DNA of 64,000 bases, taken from an uncultured Caryophanales bacterium. Its GTDB lineage: Bacteria > Bacillota_I > Bacilli_A > RFN20 > CAG-826. Below, piece by piece: positions 54,041-62,738 of this stretch. The stretch spans positions 28,325-92,324 of the forward strand of contig CABQKC010000002.1 in NCBI GenBank assembly GCA_902464635.1, given 5' to 3'. The notes under the pieces are model-generated. The model was not told the DNA's origin. It ran no database searches and saw only the letters and a list, made by a program, of their open reading frames with translations. Position 1 is the stretch's first letter, and each line of letters begins with the position of its first letter. Made by a program: the position numbers and the translations under genes.

Positions 54041-55423
54041 TTAGCAATATAAACAGTTCTTTGATAGATATTGTTCTAATTCACTAATTTTGATTCTAAT
54101 TTGTTGCATGGAATCTCTATCTCTAATGGTGACGGATTCATCCTTTTCAGTATCAAAATCAATTGTTACACAATAAGGTGTACCGATTTCGTCTTGTCTT
54201 CTATATCTCTTACCAATTGATCCAGTTTCATCATATGTAACAGATAATGTCTTGTTAAGGATATTCAAGACTTCCATAGCCTTATCCCCCAATTTCTTAG
54301 ACAAAGGCAAGACGGCAGCTTTATATGGGGCTAAGGTCTTATTTATATGCATGACAACACGCTTATCCCCTCCTTCAAGAGTTTCTTCATCATAAGCATC
54401 GACTGCAACCATGAGGAATAATCTATCAAGTCCCATAGATGGTTCGATTGTAAATGGAAGATATCTTTGGTTGGTATCAGAATCAAAGTAGGTCAAATCT
54501 TGTTTTGAGAATTCTTGATGACGCTTCAAATCATAATCAGTTCTATCGGCAACACCCATGATTTCGCCCCATCCAAGGTTAGGGAAATCATATTCGATAT
54601 CAGTTGTAGCTTTTGAATAGAAGGCTAATTCGGCAGGTTCATGGTCACGATATCTTAGATTAGTTTCATTAATTCCTAAAGAATCAATGAATTTTAGGCA
54701 GTAATCCTTCCAATAGGAGAACCATTCCAAGTCGGTATCAGGCTTGCAGAAAAATTCCATTTCTAGTTGTTCGAATTCTCTTGTCCTAAATGTGAAATTA
54801 CCAGGAGTAATCTCGTTTCTAAAACTCTTACCGGCATTACAAATGCCGAATGGAAGCTTCTTTCTTGTTACTCTAGCGACATTTTTGAAATTAACAAAGA
54901 CGCCTTGGGCAGTTTCTGGACGTAGATAAACTGTACTAGATGCATCTTCGGTGACTCCTATATGAGTCTTAAACATCATGTTGAACTTCCTAATTGGAGT
55001 AAAATCACTTTTACCACATACAGGGCAAACCATCTTATGGGTTTTCATGAATTCATCCATATCTTCGAAAGTTAAGGCATCAACATCAACATCTGGATAT
55101 TGTCCTTTTATTAATTCATCAGCCCTATGTCTAGCCTTGCAAGCTTTGCAGTCGACCATAGGATCATTGAATGTTGAGACGTGTCCAGTCGCTTCCCAAA
55201 CCTTTGGATTCATCAAAATAGCAGCATCAATCCCAACATTTGTAGGAGATTCTTGGACAAATTTCTTCCACCAAGCGGCACGGATGTTATTTTTCATCAA
55301 GACGCCTAAAGGACCATAATCCCAAGTATTCGAAAGTCCACCATAGATGGAGGAACCTTGGAAAACATAACCGGAATTTTGTAAATGTTGAGTAACCGTA
55401 TCAAAACTAAATTTGTTAGCCAT
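54041..55423 (-). CDS. glyS: Glycyl-tRNA synthetase (single-chain, class II)
   Basis: 460 residues of the alpha2-type GlyRS. FVFQGSSIYGGL at the start, the zinc-binding Cys pairs (DCKACKARH, CPVCGKSDF), motif 2 (RNEITPGNFTFRTREFEQLE) and motif 3 (EPSMGLDRLFL) are present. This is the form found in bacilli and eukaryotes rather than GlyQ/GlyS. The 87-base leader holds a promoter and a terminator hairpin but no T-box. Confidence 0.96.
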   Translation of the reverse strand: MANKFSFDTVTQHLQNSGYVFQGSSIYGGLSNTWDYGPLGVLMKNNIRAAWWKKFVQESPTNVGIDAAILMNPKVWEATGHVSTFNDPMVDCKACKARHRADELIKGQYPDVDVDALTFEDMDEFMKTHKMVCPVCGKSDFTPIRKFNMMFKTHIGVTEDASSTVYLRPETAQGVFVNFKNVARVTRKKLPFGICNAGKSFRNEITPGNFTFRTREFEQLEMEFFCKPDTDLEWFSYWKDYCLKFIDSLGINETNLRYRDHEPAELAFYSKATTDIEYDFPNLGWGEIMGVADRTDYDLKRHQEFSKQDLTYFDSDTNQRYLPFTIEPSMGLDRLFLMVAVDAYDEETLEGGDKRVVMHINKTLAPYKAAVLPLSKKLGDKAMEVLNILNKTLSVTYDETGSIGKRYRRQDEIGTPYCVTIDFDTEKDESVTIRDRDSMQQIRIKISELEQYLSKNCLYC

Positions 55424-55450
55424 TTATTAATTATTCTCCTTGTTAAAAAT

Positions 55451-55483
55451 ACTTAAATCACGGCTTAATTTTATTGATTTAAG
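55451..55483 (-). terminator. Terminator of the ybeY-recO operon
   Basis: On the - strand CTTAAATCA pairs with TGATTTAAG (9 bp), followed by TATTTTT. It overlaps the spacer of the glyS promoter. Confidence 0.6.
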
Positions 55484-55495
55484 CAGCTTTGTCAA
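55468..55495 (-). promoter_or_regulatory. Promoter of glyS
   Basis: On the - strand a consensus TTGACA (55495-55490), a 16-base spacer and TAAAAT (55473-55468), with AAGGAG before the ATG. Confidence 0.75.
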
Positions 55496-55510
55496 CCTAA
55501 TATAAGGGTA

Positions 55511-56254
55511 CTAGATAACCTTTAATAATTTAAGGCTTTTTATATCTATTCCCGTTTCGTCATAAAGGAATCTAGAAAAGCCTTCTAGGACTGGAAAAAT
55601 CCCATTTTTTAAAGGAGGTATTTTCTCTAGTTGATTAGATTTGGCTAAAGAGGAATAATGAAGGAATTTTAATGTCTCTACATTTAATTTATGGTCAGTT
55701 TCATTAAGGCAATTCTTGCAGATGAATCCACCATCAATATAAGAAAGCCCTACTATTGCTTCTTTTTTGTTGCATCTTACGCAATTAGTTAGGTTTAATC
55801 CTATTCCTAATGCATCTAGATATTTTATAAAAAAGAATAAAGCGACGCTTAAAGTATGATAACCATTCAATAAGGCATTTAGACTAGATAAAACGTAAGG
55901 ATAGATATTCTTGCTCTCTTCCGCTCTATCTTCATCTAGACCCTTGCTAAGGAGTTCTAAGATGAAATTAGAAACCCCGACAACCCCGAAATCATCTTCT
56001 TTCAAGTATGATTTTATTAAATTAGATTCCTTTAAAGACAATTTGTTTCCGATTTGATTAGACAAAACAAATGATGAATAGGAAAGAAGAGAGCAAGAAG
56101 CAATGTTTTTCGAGCTAATCTTATTGACTCCTCTTCCATAAAAAGAAAATAAGCCATCACTAGTAATTATAGTAAGCATGGCATCATTTTCTTTACAGGG
56201 GATTTTCCTTATAATAAGCCCTTCTAGCTTGATATCTTCCTTCTTATTCCCCAT
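55511..56254 (-). CDS. recO: DNA repair protein RecO
   Basis: 247 residues. OB fold at the start (EGLIIRKIPCKENDAMLTIIT), then a helical region and a four-Cys zinc site (NCVRCNKKEA, FICKNCLNE). RecO loads RecA onto gaps coated by SSB. It overlaps era by 11 bases. Confidence 0.9.
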   Translation of the reverse strand: MGNKKEDIKLEGLIIRKIPCKENDAMLTIITSDGLFSFYGRGVNKISSKNIASCSLLSYSSFVLSNQIGNKLSLKESNLIKSYLKEDDFGVVGVSNFILELLSKGLDEDRAEESKNIYPYVLSSLNALLNGYHTLSVALFFFIKYLDALGIGLNLTNCVRCNKKEAIVGLSYIDGGFICKNCLNETDHKLNVETLKFLHYSSLAKSNQLEKIPPLKNGIFPVLEGFSRFLYDETGIDIKSLKLLKVI

Positions 56255-57122
56255 AACCGTATTCGATTAATTTCTTTATTGAATCTCTCCAGCCAGGATC
56301 GGCTTCGACTTCGATTTTAAGCGAGGCAACATTTTTATGCCAAGACGTTTCCATTTCCTTTTTGGCAGCGGTCTTAATTGATTTGATCATATTCCCGCCT
56401 TTACCGATAATTATTCCCTTTTGGTTTTCCTTTTCGGTAACGATTTTGGCAGATATTTCGATTTTATCGTCATTTTCTTTGAATGAAGAAATAACTACCG
56501 CGCATTGATGAGGTATTTCTTGACGTAAGAAATGAAGCAATTTTCCTCTTATTATTTCTTTTGCCTGGTAAGCCTTATCCTTATCAGTAATCATGTTGGT
56601 AGGATAAAAAGGTTCCCCTTCTTCTAAATATGAATAAAGGGCCTCTTTTATTTCCTTTAAGCCGAAATTTTCCTTAATAGAAGCCTCGATCAATAATACT
56701 GACTTCATGTTTTCGGAGATTATTTCTTTCTTTTCTTTGGCTTCTTCTGCTTTTATTAAATCAATTTTATTTAAAACAACAATTCTAGGAGCATCGGAAT
56801 TTATAGAATTATATATCTTTATGTCCTCATCTAATGTTTTAGTAGATGCATCAACCATATAAATAATCGCATTTACATCGCGACTAGATTCAAAAGCAGT
56901 CTTCTTCATTAAGGAATAAAGTTTTTCCTTACCATAGAAAATACCTGGAGTATCAACAAATACGATTTGGTAATCCTTTTCATTCAATATTCCTGATATT
57001 GCATCCCTAGTAGTCTGAGCTTTTGGGGATACTATCGATACTTTTTTCGATAATAAAGCATTTAATAGGGTAGATTTGCCAACATTAGGCCTACCTAGAA
57101 TCGAGACAAAACCAATTTTCAT
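56244..57122 (-). CDS. era: GTPase Era
   Basis: A 292-residue GTPase for 30S subunit assembly. G domain: GRPNVGKSTLLNALL, FVDTPGI, LNKIDLI. The C-terminal KH domain (EKENQKGIIIGKGGNMIKSI) binds 16S rRNA. It overlaps cdd by 4 bases. Confidence 0.96.
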   Translation of the reverse strand: MKIGFVSILGRPNVGKSTLLNALLSKKVSIVSPKAQTTRDAISGILNEKDYQIVFVDTPGIFYGKEKLYSLMKKTAFESSRDVNAIIYMVDASTKTLDEDIKIYNSINSDAPRIVVLNKIDLIKAEEAKEKKEIISENMKSVLLIEASIKENFGLKEIKEALYSYLEEGEPFYPTNMITDKDKAYQAKEIIRGKLLHFLRQEIPHQCAVVISSFKENDDKIEISAKIVTEKENQKGIIIGKGGNMIKSIKTAAKKEMETSWHKNVASLKIEVEADPGWRDSIKKLIEYGYGE

Positions 57123-57517
57123 AAATCATCACCATCAAAGCCAAAAGGCAATAGCTCTTCTACTGTAGTTACTTTTATATCCCCTTTTAGATTGGCTAGA
57201 TAAATAGGCTTAGTAGCCGGGTACAATTCGCTTAAAACCTGTCTACATGCACCACAAGGAGAGCAAAATGAATCTGTATCGGCTACAACTGCTAAAGATA
57301 AAAAGTCATCAGTAGTTTTGCCATCCATCATCGCATTATATAAAGCATTACGTTCTGCACACATACATAATGGGAAAGATGCATTTTCTATATTAGCACC
57401 GATATAGACCGAGCCATCTTTGCAATAAAGCGCAGCCCCTACTGCAAAATTTGAATAAGGGGAATAAGATCTATTCCTAGCCTCTATTGCAATACCGATA
57501 AGTTCCTCTTTATCCAT
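57119..57517 (-). CDS. cdd: Cytidine deaminase
   Basis: A 132-residue zinc enzyme deaminating cytidine and deoxycytidine. The active site CAERNAL has the zinc Cys and proton-shuttle Glu; PCGACRQVL supplies two more zinc Cys. SPYSNFAVGAAL is the typical start. It lies between ybeY and era, with deoB and deoC elsewhere in the window. Confidence 0.96.
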   Translation of the reverse strand: MDKEELIGIAIEARNRSYSPYSNFAVGAALYCKDGSVYIGANIENASFPLCMCAERNALYNAMMDGKTTDDFLSLAVVADTDSFCSPCGACRQVLSELYPATKPIYLANLKGDIKVTTVEELLPFGFDGDDL

Positions 57518-57980
57518 GCTTTCTCTCCTTGACTATATTTAAAATCTCATCCTGAAGGGGGAACATGATTTTAGCATCTTCTTCCTTCATATGATCATAG
57601 CCCAATAAATGCAACAAACCATGTACAAATAGGAAAGAAAGCTCCCTTTCATCACTATTACCTATTTCTTTTGCTTGACGTAAAGCTTGAGGGATGCAAA
57701 TGAATATTTCCCCTAATAAATGTGGTATTTCTTCATCCTTAATCATTCCTAATGAAGAATCATCATCATTAAAGGCAAAAGAAATGACATCAGTAATTCT
57801 ATCGACATTCCTATAATCCCGATTAATTTGATGTATTTCTTCATCATTGACAAGATTTACATCAACTTCATAATTGGTCTTTATTTTTAATACATCAAAA
57901 GCCACTTCCATTATGAGATTATATTCTTTTTCTAGATAATCGTAAGTTGGATCGAATCCGTTTTCAAAACTAAGTTCCAT
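57510..57980 (-). CDS. ybeY: Endoribonuclease YbeY (rRNA maturation factor)
   Basis: 156 residues. The zinc-binding signature HGLLHLLGYDH near residue 130 and the RNVDRITDVISF block are diagnostic. YbeY acts in 16S rRNA 3' maturation and quality control. The start at 57980 (MELSFENGFDP) aligns with family N termini; ATG 58004 would add 8 residues. Neither has an RBS. It begins the ybeY-cdd-era-recO run. Confidence 0.9.
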   Translation of the reverse strand: MELSFENGFDPTYDYLEKEYNLIMEVAFDVLKIKTNYEVDVNLVNDEEIHQINRDYRNVDRITDVISFAFNDDDSSLGMIKDEEIPHLLGEIFICIPQALRQAKEIGNSDERELSFLFVHGLLHLLGYDHMKEEDAKIMFPLQDEILNIVKERKHG

Positions 57981-58028
57981 ATATTTATATGGATAGTTTA
58001 GCATTATCTATTGTTTCATTCTATATTC

Positions 58029-59228
58029 TTATAGAAAAAAATATGAAAAATAGGCTTCTTCCTTATTCTTTTTAGATAATGAGGAAAATGAGAGCAAGCA
58101 ATTTGAAGTTAATTGAATCATCAAATAATTCATTAGGAAATTTGAAAGAAATGATTCAATGTTAATAATTCCATTTATAAGGGTTAATAATACTGATATA
58201 GCTAAAGTAAAGGCGAATGTAAATGCCTCCTTACCCATTAATAAAGACATGTATTTATCGCCACTTTTGCTTATTTTATTCAATAATACTAGTCTATCCT
58301 CTTTACTATTTATCCTAGAATAATATTCATATTCAAGAGAAGAAACATCTTCTTGATATAGGTTGTCTTTGGAATTGAATAATAAATGGATAGAGACGGC
58401 GAATAGCAAGCTAGAAGATAAGGCAATTAATGAATATGGATTGTTAAGTGAAAATAATATCAAAATTGAAAAAACCTCGATTAAATGCAATATAAACGAT
58501 GGCCTAGATGAGAATAATGCCGCTTTATATTGATTGTAATGGAAGAATTTTTCCTTTCTTTTATATGTAGATTCATCATCGACTTTATTTAGATAAAGTT
58601 TGTCGAATTTCATCATCATTGCCTTTGATTCCATCTTTGAGAGCAAAAGAAATAGCAAACCTGCACTCATAAACGCTAAGGAGACCGGTAGATAATTTGA
58701 GGTACTACCTAGTAAGTAAATGGAGATGAAAAGTAGAAGCGTCGGTAAGAAAGAACAAAGGCAATGGACGAAATTAAGCAGGACTGAAAAGGGGCGTTTT
58801 TTGTTGTATTTAGGCGAAATGTCTTCATAACTAGTCGGTCTAAGATACTTAAGCTCAAACATGCTTTCAAATGAAGAGAAGCCAATTTCCCTTTTGCCTA
58901 CAGAAGGATCAAAAGCCAAGAACGATTTTCTTTTCCTTTTATAGATATAAAGCATGTGGGAGAGCCCTTTTTCATAGACACAAACCAAAATAGGGAAGTC
59001 CCGATTCTTGAGGATTTCCTTCGAATCCCGAACTTTAAATGCCTCTAGGGTTAATCCTAAAGAAGAAGCATATTTTATCAGTTCGGCAAGGGAAGGAGCC
59101 TGCTTATCGACTATTGGTTCAGGAGCATAAGCGAAATCACTCCTATTTGAAGAATGGATAAGAGCCATTTTTACGCAGGAGTAACCACAACTTTTTGCTT
59201 GAGATTGATAGACGATTTTGTTCCTCAT
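58029..59228 (-). CDS. C39-type cysteine peptidase domain fused to a membrane domain, no ATPase
   Basis: 399 residues. The first ~130 match peptidase C39: Gln8 and Cys14 (QSQAKSCGYSC), His91 (LSHMLYIY) and Asp107 (FDPSVG) form a complete catalytic set. About five or six membrane helices follow (from residue ~150). The nucleotide-binding domain of bacteriocin-type C39 exporters is missing and the frame ends with a proper stop. No double-glycine peptide gene was seen nearby. The start at 59228 is chosen because the frame upstream runs into the rpsU terminator. It lies between rpsU and ybeY. Function unknown. Confidence 0.7.
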   Translation of the reverse strand: MRNKIVYQSQAKSCGYSCVKMALIHSSNRSDFAYAPEPIVDKQAPSLAELIKYASSLGLTLEAFKVRDSKEILKNRDFPILVCVYEKGLSHMLYIYKRKRKSFLAFDPSVGKREIGFSSFESMFELKYLRPTSYEDISPKYNKKRPFSVLLNFVHCLCSFLPTLLLFISIYLLGSTSNYLPVSLAFMSAGLLFLLLSKMESKAMMMKFDKLYLNKVDDESTYKRKEKFFHYNQYKAALFSSRPSFILHLIEVFSILILFSLNNPYSLIALSSSLLFAVSIHLLFNSKDNLYQEDVSSLEYEYYSRINSKEDRLVLLNKISKSGDKYMSLLMGKEAFTFAFTLAISVLLTLINGIINIESFLSNFLMNYLMIQLTSNCLLSFSSLSKKNKEEAYFSYFFL

Positions 59229-59273
59229 ATTAATTAAGTACCGACGAGAAAGCAAAAAGGGTACAAGAAAAAT

Positions 59274-59296
59274 AAAAAAAGCGTGATTTCTCACGC
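59274..59296 (-). terminator. Terminator of rpsU
   Basis: On the - strand GCGTGA-GAAA-TCACGC is followed by seven T, a textbook intrinsic terminator 6 bases after the rpsU stop. Confidence 0.92.
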
Positions 59297-59302
59297 CAAT
59301 TA

Positions 59303-59479
59303 TTAGAATTTCTTACGACGAGCTAATTTGGATTTCATCTTTCTCATAAGCGCTGGCTTCAAATAAGCTTCACGTTTACGGGTTTCAAGAAGGATACCAG
59401 ATTTGTTAACGCCTCTTTTGAAGCGGCGAAGAGCATCATCGATAGTTTCGCCTTCGCGAACAACTGTCTTAACGGCCAT
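59303..59479 (-). CDS. rpsU: 30S ribosomal protein S21
   Basis: 58 residues: MAVKTVVREGETIDDALRRF at the start, then KRGVNKSGILLETRKREAY and a basic C-terminal tail KLARRKKF. RBS AAGGAAG lies upstream of ATG 59479, and the gene has its own terminator. S21 genes commonly sit beside ybeY/era-region genes in Bacillota. Confidence 0.96.
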   Translation of the reverse strand: MAVKTVVREGETIDDALRRFKRGVNKSGILLETRKREAYLKPALMRKMKSKLARRKKF

Positions 59480-59562
59480 TTAATCTCACTTCCTTCCTGC
59501 TAGTGCCTGAATAGGATACTATAAACGACAAGTTAAAATCAATAAGTTTTTATTTGAATTTC

Positions 59563-60210
59563 TTACTTTTCTTCCATTATTTTAACAGAAGCAGAACATC
59601 CAATCCTAGTGGCACCAGCCTTAACCATGGCTAAGGCTTCTTCTTTAGTATGGATTCCACCGCTAGCTTTGATTTTACAAGCACCTTGTAAGGTCTTGTT
59701 CATAAGTGAAACCGCTTCAACTGTAGCTCCGCCTTTAGAGAAGCCGGTTGATGTTTTTACGAAGTCGACTTTCTCTTTGGCGCAGATTTTGCAGATTTCG
59801 ACAATTTCTTCATCAGTTAACAGGCAAGTTTCAAATATTACTTTCAAAACATGGCCTTTGGTGGCTTTTCTAATCTTGTCGATTTCTTCTTCGATTGCTT
59901 CATAATTATGGTCTTTAGCATCGGAAACATTGATAACCATATCGATTTCATCGGCACCTTGAGATAATGCTAATGTAGCTTCCATCCATTTTATTTCAGG
60001 TAGATTTGCGCCTAATGGGAAGCCAATTACAGTGCATACTTTAACATCAGTCCCCTTTAATTCTTTAGCGGCTAAAGAGACAAAATCAGGATTAACGCAG
60101 ACAGAAGCAAAATCATATTGTCTTGCTTCAGTGCATAATTTGATGACGTCTTCTTTTTTAGCATCTGGTTTTAATAAGGTGTGGTCGAATAATTTATTGA
60201 ATTTTTCCAT
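59563..60210 (-). CDS. deoC: Deoxyribose-phosphate aldolase
   Basis: A 215-residue class I aldolase that splits deoxyribose 5-phosphate into acetaldehyde and glyceraldehyde 3-phosphate. The Schiff-base Lys lies in VDFVKTSTGFSKGG, with DHTLLKPDA and the downstream IKASGGIHT. It is the step after deoB. ATG 60210 has GAGGAAAA 8 bases upstream; ATG 60228 lies inside that RBS region and is disfavoured. Confidence 0.96.
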   Translation of the reverse strand: MEKFNKLFDHTLLKPDAKKEDVIKLCTEARQYDFASVCVNPDFVSLAAKELKGTDVKVCTVIGFPLGANLPEIKWMEATLALSQGADEIDMVINVSDAKDHNYEAIEEEIDKIRKATKGHVLKVIFETCLLTDEEIVEICKICAKEKVDFVKTSTGFSKGGATVEAVSLMNKTLQGACKIKASGGIHTKEEALAMVKAGATRIGCSASVKIMEEK

Positions 60211-60321
60211 TTGTTTTTCCTCTTCCATATATTACCTAGATTTTCCTTATAACTCTAGTTCAAGTTATACCCAGGTAAAACACAAGAATTACTTAGTTAT
60301 ATTTCCATATATATAAGAAAT

Positions 60322-60345
60322 AAAAAACCATCTCGAGCGAGATGG
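60322..60345 (-). terminator. Terminator of rpmF
   Basis: On the - strand CCATCTC-GCTC-GAGATGG is followed by TTTTTTATTTC. The next ~110 bases before deoC hold only its promoter region. Confidence 0.92.
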
Positions 60346-60351
60346 AATTTC

Positions 60352-60552
60352 TTACTTGCTTGGTGCGTCTTCTTCTTTAGAAATGTGTAAGACTTCCTTG
60401 CCGTTATAATATCCGCATTTTGGGCAAACGTGGTGAGAACGAATCATTTCGCCACAATGTGGGCAAGCAACTAATCCAACGACATTTAGTTTGAAGTGTG
60501 AACGACGTAACCTTTTCCTAGTTTTACTAGTTCTTCTTTGTGGTACTGCCAT
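60352..60552 (-). CDS. rpmF: 50S ribosomal protein L32
   Basis: 66 residues: AVPQRRTSKTRKRLRRSH at the start, zinc ribbon CPHCGE ... CPKCGYY (the zinc-containing form), and a short acidic tail. It has AAAGGAG, its own promoter and its own terminator. Confidence 0.96.
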   Translation of the reverse strand: MAVPQRRTSKTRKRLRRSHFKLNVVGLVACPHCGEMIRSHHVCPKCGYYNGKEVLHISKEEDAPSK

Positions 60553-60579
60553 GGCCTAAATCTCCTTTGAACGTGTCAA

Positions 60580-60607
60580 ATTATATAAACAAAAATTTGA
60601 ATAACAA
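60580..60607 (-). promoter_or_regulatory. Promoter of rpmF
   Basis: On the - strand TTGTTA (60607-60602), a 16-base spacer and TATAAT (60585-60580). Confidence 0.7.
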
Positions 60608-60642
60608 GGAAAAAAGTGAGACGATGTCAAAAAAATTTCAAA

Positions 60643-61926
60643 TTAATCCGATGAAATCGAAGAATCGAATATTATTGTTTTGATTTCTCCTGTCAAAGAA
60701 ACTGGGCTATTTACCCCTACCAATAGATAATTTGGAGTATGTCCATATGCAATATGCTTCTCTTCGTCATACGATTCAAACAAAACGTCTAATGGCTTTC
60801 CTATGAATTGTTTTTTATATTTTTCTCTTAATTGCTTTGATAATTCAATTAATCTATGAGTTCTTTCTTTTTTAATTGAAGGATCAAGTTGAGGTAAGGT
60901 CGCTGCATAGGTTTTTGGCCTAGACGAATATGGGAAAACATGGATCTCAGAGAAATTAGCCTTCTTGCAAAAATCCATAGTTTCTAAGAATTCTTCCTCG
61001 GTTTCTAAAGGAAAACCTACGATTACATCGGTAGTTATTGCAATTCCTGGCCTAGCCATTCTTATTGCATCGAGTTTAGAAAGGAAAGCATCTGTATCGT
61101 ATTTTCTTTTCATTCTTTTAAGAACACTAGAAGAGCCAGACTGCAAAGGAATATGCAAATGAGGAACAATTCTTTCTTCAGTTTTTAATAGATGTATAAG
61201 ATGATCATCTATCTCGCTTTCTTCAATCGAAGATATCCTTAATCTCTTTATTGATGGGACTTTTTGAAGCATGGATTCAATTAAAGTCGAAAGATGAAAA
61301 GTTCCATCTCCTAAATCTTTCCCATAAGCACCTATATGAATTCCAGTCAAAATAATCTCATTATATCCTAATTCAGCGAGTCTTTTGGCTTCGTTTATCG
61401 CATCCAATGGATTTCTTGAACGTGAATTTCCCCTAAGCTGAGGAATATAACAATAAGAACAGAAATTGTCACAACCATCTTGAATCTTTAGGTAAGCCCT
61501 AGCATTGACTCCGAAACTTCCTAATCCGAATTCCTCATAGGTTTCTTTTCTAACGCTAGGTTTTACATCGACGATTTTTTGATGATTTTTTGTGAACTCA
61601 TTAATATAATCAATTGCTAAATGCCTATTGCTAGAGCCAAGAACTATATCAGCCCCCATATCAGCAACTAATTGGGCGTTTGATTGGGAATAACATCCCA
61701 TAACCAAAAGGACACCATCTTTGCTTTTACTTTTTAATGATCTTATGTGTTGCCTTGATTTTTGGTCGGCCGTCGAGGTTACTGAACATGTATTTAAGAT
61801 GATTACGTCTGCCTCGCTAGGCGAATCGGTTTTGGTATAGCCTAGATTATCTAGTTCAGTTGTCAAAAGAACAGTTTCATAGGAATTAACCTTGCAGCCA
61901 AGTGAATGTGAATAATATTTTTTCAT
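60643..61926 (-). CDS. mtaB: tRNA t6A37 methylthiotransferase MtaB
   Basis: A 427-residue radical-SAM enzyme adding a methylthio group to t6A at tRNA position 37. The N-terminal UPF0004 domain has three cluster Cys (HSLGCKVNSYE, LNTCSVT, VMGCYSQ). The radical-SAM triad is CDNFCSYC, and a TRAM domain closes the chain. SLGCKVN places it with MtaB rather than MiaB. It lies beside rsmE, a frequent arrangement. No RBS is visible before the ATG. Confidence 0.93.
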   Translation of the reverse strand: MKKYYSHSLGCKVNSYETVLLTTELDNLGYTKTDSPSEADVIILNTCSVTSTADQKSRQHIRSLKSKSKDGVLLVMGCYSQSNAQLVADMGADIVLGSSNRHLAIDYINEFTKNHQKIVDVKPSVRKETYEEFGLGSFGVNARAYLKIQDGCDNFCSYCYIPQLRGNSRSRNPLDAINEAKRLAELGYNEIILTGIHIGAYGKDLGDGTFHLSTLIESMLQKVPSIKRLRISSIEESEIDDHLIHLLKTEERIVPHLHIPLQSGSSSVLKRMKRKYDTDAFLSKLDAIRMARPGIAITTDVIVGFPLETEEEFLETMDFCKKANFSEIHVFPYSSRPKTYAATLPQLDPSIKKERTHRLIELSKQLREKYKKQFIGKPLDVLFESYDEEKHIAYGHTPNYLLVGVNSPVSLTGEIKTIIFDSSISSD

Positions 61927-61940
61927 TTTGAGGTGTCTTT

Positions 61941-62735
61941 CTATTTTTCTATGCCAAATTTCTTAATTTCTTTAGCAGTTATCGAATTAATAAATGTACT
62001 TGAAATCAACTTTTTTTCTACTAATTTTTCACCAAGAATTGTCTTATTACTTAAATAATACGCTTCTACAATATCCTTTAATCTTTCTAGCATATGATTG
62101 ATTTGAGGATTCCTTAAATAGATATCAAACAAGCATATTTTCGCATCTAATCTGCCTTGAGGATTTACGAAGTAAACCCTGCATGCATCATAATCATAAT
62201 AAGCACTGTATCCATTCCTTTTGTCTATGCATATTAGCCTAGTGAAGAAGGAATCATATATTCTAGACCCGTAATAATCGAATGGATCCACAACCACTGC
62301 ATCAAAGTTCTTCTTTAGATATTTATATGGGGCAGCCAATAACTTCTCTAAATGATTTAGATAAATATCATTGACGCTTTTTGAGAATATCGGAATGTAT
62401 ATTTTAGTCCCATTATCTTCAAAGTATGGTAACGAATCCATAACCTTATTCATCGCTTCTTTTATGGAAGAGGAATTTGGATCTGGTTTATCACCTTTCG
62501 AAGTATCGGCTTTGGCTATTTTGATATAGCTAGATTCAATTAGTTTCTTGTTTTGAATTGCCCTGATTATCAAATTAGCCCTGATAATATCAAAAGAATC
62601 CGAAGCCTTTTTGAATATCTCAAAATTAGTTGTTTCATTTAACAACGAGGAATTATCAAGGAAAAAACGCATCTCGGAGCATTTTTCAAAGCCACAGTTC
62701 CTTTGCTTTTTCTCTAATGTTTCAAATAAATCCAT
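61941..62735 (-). CDS. Unrecognised cytosolic protein between rsmE and mtaB
   Basis: 264 residues, no signal peptide or membrane helix, mixed alpha/beta with many Tyr/Asp. I recognise no family. Notable stretches are KKNFDAVVVDPFDYYGSRIY and YSAYYDYDACRVYFVNPQG, which could be a nucleic-acid or protein-binding fold. GAGGAA lies upstream of ATG 62735, three bases after rsmE. Its place in a tRNA/rRNA-modification operon suggests an RNA-linked role, but only by context. Confidence 0.55.
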   Translation of the reverse strand: MDLFETLEKKQRNCGFEKCSEMRFFLDNSSLLNETTNFEIFKKASDSFDIIRANLIIRAIQNKKLIESSYIKIAKADTSKGDKPDPNSSSIKEAMNKVMDSLPYFEDNGTKIYIPIFSKSVNDIYLNHLEKLLAAPYKYLKKNFDAVVVDPFDYYGSRIYDSFFTRLICIDKRNGYSAYYDYDACRVYFVNPQGRLDAKICLFDIYLRNPQINHMLERLKDIVEAYYLSNKTILGEKLVEKKLISSTFINSITAKEIKKFGIEK

Positions 62736-62738
62736 TAA

